A DNA stretch of 64,000 nt from Trametopsis cervina. Its lineage: Eukaryota; Basidiomycota; Agaricomycetes; Polyporales; Irpicaceae. The notes below the pieces were generated by a model. That model saw nothing but the letters and a program-made list of their open reading frames with translations, ran no database searches and was not told where the DNA came from. Both the position numbers and the translations under genes were made by a program. Where the stretch lies: assembly GCA_022385755.1 (NCBI GenBank), contig MU278349.1:62001-126000 (forward strand), given 5' to 3'. Positions 57,852 to 64,000 of the stretch are shown one piece after another (position 1 is the first letter of the stretch; each line of letters opens with the position of its first letter).

Positions 57852-60620
57852 TCATGCAGCTTTCCCAGAATCCTCTTTCAAGCTCACGATACGGTTCAGC
57901 ACCAGGTATTCGCCCTCTTTGCCGACTGGCTCCAAATTCTTCAACCTCGACTCCTTGTCTACCGCGAAGTACGCTACCCGCAATCCCTGGAACCGGATGA
58001 CCTCCTTTCCGATGAGCTGTTCACTGGTAGCCTTGGGAGTGTCATCAGCAGGGTCAGCGTGGCCCGAGTTCTGTTCAGAGGACTTCAGTGCCAATTCGGT
58101 ACGCTTCTTGCTTTCCGCTAGCGCATCCTCGTAAGATCGTTTCGCAAGCGACCAGAATCCTGTCTCGACCATGGCGCCTTTGACGACCTCCAAGCTATCG
58201 GGGTTGATGTCCGCCGTGAAGTCGGGCTCGGCGGCGGCGGGGTTCTCGCTCTTAAAGAGCTGGTGGAAGATGCGCGTCTCGTCTACGCGGACGGGGCTGC
58301 CCGACGGCGCATGTTCAGCGACCCACTGAATGAACGCTTTCGGCTTCTTCTTCGACAGCTCTCCCTCATTCTCAAGTCGGCAGATGAGCTCTGTGACCTC
58401 CCCAGCGGAGTCGGTCTTGTAGGAGGTGCAGGTGATGGGGAACGGCGCCTGGAAGAGGCCAACGGTCTTACCGGGCGCGAGGCGGAAATAGTCTGGAGAG
58501 TCCTGCAAGCGGAAGTCATCCTGGTCGATGTAGAGAGTGCGGGTGAAAGGAATCTTCGATGAGCCGAGCTCTGGGACCTTCGGGTGCAGCGGCTTCTCAA
58601 GCTCGAGTAGGTAGTCTTCAGGAAGGTTCTCTATCGTGACTTTCAGAGGGCGGAGGACCATGAGCAGCCGAGGAGCGGTGTTCTCGAGATACTGCCGGAC
58701 CGTCTGTTCGAAACGGACGGCCTGGATGTTTGAAGCTGCGGTGGAGACACCTAGCGAGCTCACGAAAGACAGGATGGCACCTGGCGGGACTCCACGCCTT
58801 CGGAGAGCGATGAGGGTATACAGACGAGGGTCATCCCAGCCATTCACATAGCGCTCCTTGACGAGTTGCAGGATCTTTCGTTTGGACATGATGGTTCCGG
58901 TGACATTCAGGCGGCCGTATTCTGACTGGCGAGGCTTGTATACCTCTAAAGCGTCACAGAGCCATTCGTACGATTCACGTGAGGCGATGAACTCCGTTGT
59001 GCATAGGGAATGTCTGCACAATTAGGTGAGTTCTTGGCGCGTATAACAATTGAATGCCAGACTTACGAGATGTTCTCGAAGCTATCAACTAGGCAGTGCG
59101 TAAAGTCGTATGTCGGGTAGATCTTCCACTTGTCATGTGTGCGGTGGTGCGGCGCGAGGAGTACACGGTAAGCAACGAGATCCCACATCATTGTGTTTCC
59201 GGAGTCCAGGTCTTGCTTCATGCGCAGAATGGCTTCTCCTGGCTTGTATGAGCCGTCCCTCATCTTCTCGAATTCGGCGAGCGACTCTGAGACTGGTCGT
59301 GTGCGATGTGCGCAGGCTTTTCTGAGGCCCCGTTCATCACCACCTCGATTTGCGTAGATCTCATCACCTAGATATTCGTGAGCAACTCTCTCAAGCACGG
59401 TGTTATGCATGAAATTACCCGTGCAGTGGCAGACATATGCCTTATCTCGTCTTATCAACTCGACAGCGAGCGTGTAAAGCTGGTCGAAGTAGTCGCTGGA
59501 ATATGTGATCTTCCAGGGTTCGAAGCCTAGCCATCGAACAGTCTCCAGGATGCTTTCGAAGTACTGAGCCTCTTCCGCCTCTGGGTTTGTGTCATCATAA
59601 CGAAGGTAGCATTTACCGTCATGGTGGGCTGCATACCCGAAATTGACGAATATGGCTTTCGAGTGTCCTATATGCAGATACCCGTTCGGCTCGGGAGGGA
59701 ACCGCGTCCAGACGTTCCCGCCAGTTGCTGCGAGATGCTGTTCCCGCAGATGGGGATGCAGTTGCGGGTTACCACCTGGCTTGTGCAAGCGGCCCAAGAA
59801 GCCTTCAGTAAAGACTGATTTCGAAGATGAGGCGGCGGGATTGCTCGCTTCTGCAGCTGCGGGTGTCTTCGTTGCGTTTTCCTTCTTAGGTTCCTAGTAG
59901 AAGCTTAGACGGGAGATACGCAAATGACGACCTGAGTGACATACCTTGCCCTTCGGCTTCGCAGCTTCCTTCACGCCAAATTTGTCGATGAACGCTGCTT
60001 CGACCGTGTTCTTAAGTTCGAGCGGGTTTGCCCACCGGAGATCAGTGTTCTTCAGTGCACCTATCACGGCACCCAGATTTGCCCATCCTGAAACGGCGCT
60101 GGCGGAAAGATACTCTGACACTTGCGCTGTGAGTTCGACTGGCGTGATGCTGAATCCTGCGACGAATAAGTAACTAGAGTGTTGACGATAATGGCCGCAC
60201 TTACCAACGCCACATTGCTTGTTGAACTCTGCTTCGTTGACTGGTAGAGAGTTTGCCTCCAAATACTTGACTGCGGCTGAAACAAAGAGTGTTGGAAATA
60301 TATCAGGGCGGTTTAGATCTTTGCATACCTGATACCTGATCCGTGCTCTTCAACCGACCGTCCAAGATTGCATCTACAGCATAATCGCGTTCTCCGTCTC
60401 CCAGTTTCGCGCTTTGTACAGCGACGGCAGCTAACAAAACGCTGGTCTTCTCGTCGAGGTCCTTGCCTGCTAACTGTTTCTGTTCAATGATTGCCTTCAA
60501 TGCGGTCGCGCTCTTCGGGCTCTTTGCCGCTTCCGCCGCTTTCGACTGCGTGAGACCGATTGACTTGAACAGTTCTATGAGCTCTGCGGTCTCAGGGGAT
60601 GTAGCAGCCTTCGCAGGCAT
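57852..60620 (-). CDS. GLN4: Glutaminyl-tRNA synthetase
   Basis: Charges tRNA-Gln in the cytosol. Exons 60329-60620, 60205-60276, 59945-60156, 59067-59893 and 57852-59013 give 854 aa. Residues 1-190 form the eukaryotic N-terminal non-specific RNA-binding domain ([19 protein letters not shown]). An Ala/Ser-rich linker leads to the class I catalytic core: [18 protein letters not shown] with HIGH at 266-269, [14 protein letters not shown], and IMSKR at 509-513 in place of KMSKS. The C-terminal half is the anticodon-binding beta-barrel ([32 protein letters not shown]). The first intron was placed at CAGGTATCAG|GTATGC, adding Val-Ser, to keep phase. The gene converges on CFT2 across 219 bp. Confidence 0.95.
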
Positions 60621-61631
60621 GCTGGGCGAATTGTTGATGGTGGTCGAGTGACTAGTAATGCGTCAAGTAGTGATTACTTTGACTCGCATGTATAGCATCG
60701 ATCCAGTATCTCGCGTGAACCCAAAATCTCAATCTCCGAACAAACAAGGCATAACAACGCGTACTTCAGCACTCCCACCATGAAGTGTGCACCTCGGAGG
60801 AGGGTGACTCTATTTGGTGGCAACCGCACGTTCTCCTTGTCTGAAGGATCTCACATAAGGAGAATGTACGGATGCCACAATATACATACTGAGTGTAATG
60901 ATGTTTCGCAAATTCCAAGTCCATTCAATTTCGCACCGTGCATCGCCATGTGTTATCTAGCCAGAGTGACTTCATACAGTTTCGCCCACAAACGGACGAT
61001 GAGTTATAAGATCCAGCATGTTTCGACTGATTAAGTACAACGAGGATCAGCCATAACAGTTCACTGACACACACGACATGGTCCGCGCACTGCCTGGGTA
61101 CGGAAGGACCGCCTTGCGGCATGATACGACGGCGGCGTCAAAGCGTTCCAGAGGTTGCACCGAGCAGACGTGTACGGCGGGTTCGTATGTCATCGAAAGC
61201 GGGCAGCCTCAGTTGCAGTGTTGCTACTATGCGGTGTACATGTTGTCGTATCGACCACGTCGACCGCTTATTTGCTACGCATACGCCTTTCCTGTACACA
61301 GGCTGTTGATCGCCACGTATTTGGCTGCGCTGCGCAGGCAGTGGCATCGCGAAAGAGTCACCATCACAGGCGGGGCCTTCGTGTTCTAGGACACCCGAAC
61401 GTGTATTTTGTTGAGTTTGTGAGACGGGAGTAAGACGTATAAAAGGCTGTGGACCACGGCTGAGGCAATGAACACGCCCAACAATCCAGAGCGCTCGGTT
61501 GAGGGCGGAGTCTTAAAGTTCGAACGTCGCCTACCTCACACCTCGAGACCGAAGTTCACCACCTCGACACCACACCCAACGCTCCCCTCGCCGCTTAACC
61601 TGTCCTTACTCCCCACTACACCTCAGTGAAA
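60621..61631. other. Divergent GlnRS / ARF1 region
   Basis: About 1 kb between outward-facing genes. Open frames of 60-100 codons here have no family resemblance. The last 190 bp contain the ARF1 core promoter and a long CT-rich leader (runs of ctcgacacc and ccccactacacc). Confidence 0.5.
61438..61445 (+). promoter_or_regulatory. TATA box of ARF1
   Basis: TATAAAAG, the best TATA match in the window, 194 bp before the ATG. The pyrimidine-rich stretch downstream is typical of highly expressed fungal genes and would be the 5' leader. Confidence 0.65.
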
Positions 61632-62474
<843 letters not shown>

Positions 62475-62825
62475 AGTCGGTTCGTTCGTGATAATTCCTG
62501 GTCTTCATGAACATCATGACCGTCACGATAGCCAATTTACCTCTTGTTGTTGTCCTCCCCTCCGTTACAACGCCACTTTCTTCGTCTCTTTATATTTCTC
62601 GTTTCCCATCGTCCGGTCGTCTGTCTGGAAGCTCCTCCGTTTGCCATGTCCGTTCTCGCACTGAAATTGCAGCCCAGGGGATTCAGCCTAAATGCTCTTC
62701 TTTCTAACCTACGTACATGAAATGTGCAAGGCCGACATATATATTACATTCCAGTGTCGGGTCTAGTCAATAAGTACAATAGTGTCCGTGGAGAATACAG
62801 CACATCTTCGATCCGGTCAGGAGTA
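62475..62825. other. Convergent spacer, ARF1 and SEC15
   Basis: The 351 bp hold both 3' UTRs. T-rich and TC-rich runs follow the ARF1 stop. Nothing else is seen. Confidence 0.45.
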
Positions 62826-64000
62826 TTATCGATTCTCGCCAGGGTATATCTTCCCGACTGCCTCCGCCTCTTTACGCCGTCTTTCGCCCTTTTCCCGTGA
62901 GGGCTGGTCCCGGCATTGTGAACCGTATCGCGCGAGCTTTTCCAGAAGTGAAGATAGCTTTTTCGGTTTGACGTGCGCATACGTGCTCTGGCGCACCGCA
63001 GGCGTGAGGAACCGTTGAACTTCGTTGTTCAGTACCAAAGCAGTTATCTGTGAGAGTCGTGAGTGGGGATGATACCGGTCCCACAGCGGATGACTCACTG
63101 CTCGGAGTTCGGCGAAAGCTGCCATCAGTTGAGGCCGTCCGTTGCGTTGGAACTCTTGATCAAGGAAGTCGACGTCAGTGAGAACGTTGCCTATGAAGTT
63201 TTCATTCAGCATCGGGACGTCTCTTCCCGTCAGGAAATCCTAGTGGGAAAGTCAGCAACGACATTCTTGACAGATCCTCGAAGAACATACCATCAAGCAG
63301 TCTGCAAGGTAATCAACGGCTCCGCGATACGCCTCGTCCTTGTACTCTTCCTTGATAACGAGGGTGTCGACCACGGTAGTGAGCCAGTTGACCAGCTCGT
63401 AAAGATACATGCTCGGACCATCGTCCTTCGAGTCTGGGGTCCAGTCGTACTCCGACAAGCCAAAGAAATCCTCCAGTTTCTTGTTGATAGACATATTGAC
63501 TCGCGCAAGCGAACGATTGAGAGCGATTTGGAATGCGTTTGCTGCGTTTACACGGATAGCACCGCCGCGTTGAGACGAGCTGTTAATATCGAGTTGAGTG
63601 GCGAACGGCTTATATGGGTCGTGGACAGGACAAACCGGATGTTCGTAAGGGAGCGTTCAAGCTCTGAGCATGCTACCTGGAGGTGCTCGAGGTTTGAGAC
63701 GATTTGAGCAATCTGCGACAGGTTGGATGTCGATTCTGCACGCCTTGCTAGACCTTCGCTGATGTATTTTGACATCAGTTCTTCCAGAGACTGTTTTGGG
63801 ATCAGTTGTCACGTAGACATCATCATAATGGTAGTATCAAACCTTGCTCAGGAGGTCGTCTATATTGCGATGGTGTTGTGATACGCCCTCTAGGAACTGG
63901 TAGAAATTTTGGACGAAATGGCGGATCTGTAGTAGCGGCTTCAGTTGACGAGGACAGTGTGAATTAAGTTGACTACACACATCTTGGCAGCAAAGGTAAA
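62826..64000 (-). CDS. SEC15: Exocyst subunit Sec15, C-terminal part
   Basis: Sec15 links the Rab Sec4 on secretory vesicles to the exocyst. Only the 3' end lies in the window. Exons 63977-64000 (cut by the window edge), 63843-63926, 63636-63790, 63291-63579 and 62826-63239 give the last 321 aa of a protein normally around 750-900. Family blocks: IRHFVQNFYQFLEGVSQHH, LSQIAQIVSNLEHLQVAC, SSQRGGAIRVNAANAF, LEDFFGLSEYDWTP, SMYLYELVNWLTTVVDTL, DFLTGRDVPMLNE, NVLTDVDFLDQEF, LTPAVRQSTYAHVKPKKL. This is the Sec15 helical C-terminal half, including the Rab-binding region. A Lys/Arg/Glu-rich tail ends it. All visible phases agree, so it is intact as far as can be seen. Confidence 0.92.

Overview
This window looks like nuclear DNA of a filamentous basidiomycete, most likely an Agaricomycete. 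Genes are packed on both strands and cut by many short GT-AG introns, mostly 48-70 nt. The families are eukaryotic housekeeping genes plus fungal carbohydrate-active enzymes: a chitin synthase, GH125, GH2 and GPI-anchored GH79. I assembled 24 protein-coding genes by hand. For each one the exon lengths sum to a whole number of codons and the splice phases agree. One gene, SEC15, runs off the right edge. I see no rRNA, convincing tRNA, CRISPR array, intact transposon or prokaryotic feature.

Layout. 0.4-6.1 kb: GPN3 (-) and PYM (+) diverge from a 254-bp promoter, followed by an FMP32/MCUR1-type mitochondrial gene (-) and an unknown Ser/Pro-rich protein (+). 6.8-20.1 kb: a secreted GH125 exo-alpha-1,6-mannosidase (+), a Fic1/Inn1-like C2 cytokinesis protein (+), a small two-helix membrane protein (-), an ACS-family MFS transporter (+) and an intracellular GH2 beta-mannosidase (+). 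20.8-21.6 kb: Rheb GTPase (-). 21.6-26.3 kb: a 4.65-kb block with no recognisable gene. 26.3-36.9 kb: SPO12-like (+), a division I chitin synthase (+), a GST-fold protein (+) and CLPTM1 (+). 37.5-45.7 kb: an unknown 830-aa Cys-motif protein (+), a SET5-like MYND/SET protein (-), TOM20 (-) and an AAA ATPase (+). 46.5-52.8 kb: GH79 (+), a GNAT acetyltransferase (-) and a PAF-acetylhydrolase-like lipase (+). 53.1-57.6 kb: an unknown coiled-coil protein (-) and CFT2/CPSF100 (+). 57.9-64.0 kb: GlnRS (-), ARF1 (+) and the 3' part of SEC15 (-).

How the genes relate. Most are independent housekeeping genes. The strongest functional link is the pair of mannosidases in 13 kb: an exported alpha-1,6-mannosidase and a cytosolic beta-mannosidase that could act at different steps of mannan or N-glycan breakdown. 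C2/Fic1-like, chitin synthase, Rheb, ARF1 and SEC15 all bear on growth, septation and secretion, but nothing in the sequence shows that they are co-regulated.

The most striking features are very small exons (4 nt in CLPTM1, 8 nt in GH125, 11 nt in ARF1) whose inclusion is needed to keep frame, two tandem gene pairs with very short spacers (TOM20-SET5 and GST-CLPTM1), three CACGTG boxes before SPO12, the large gene-free block, and four protein families I could not name.
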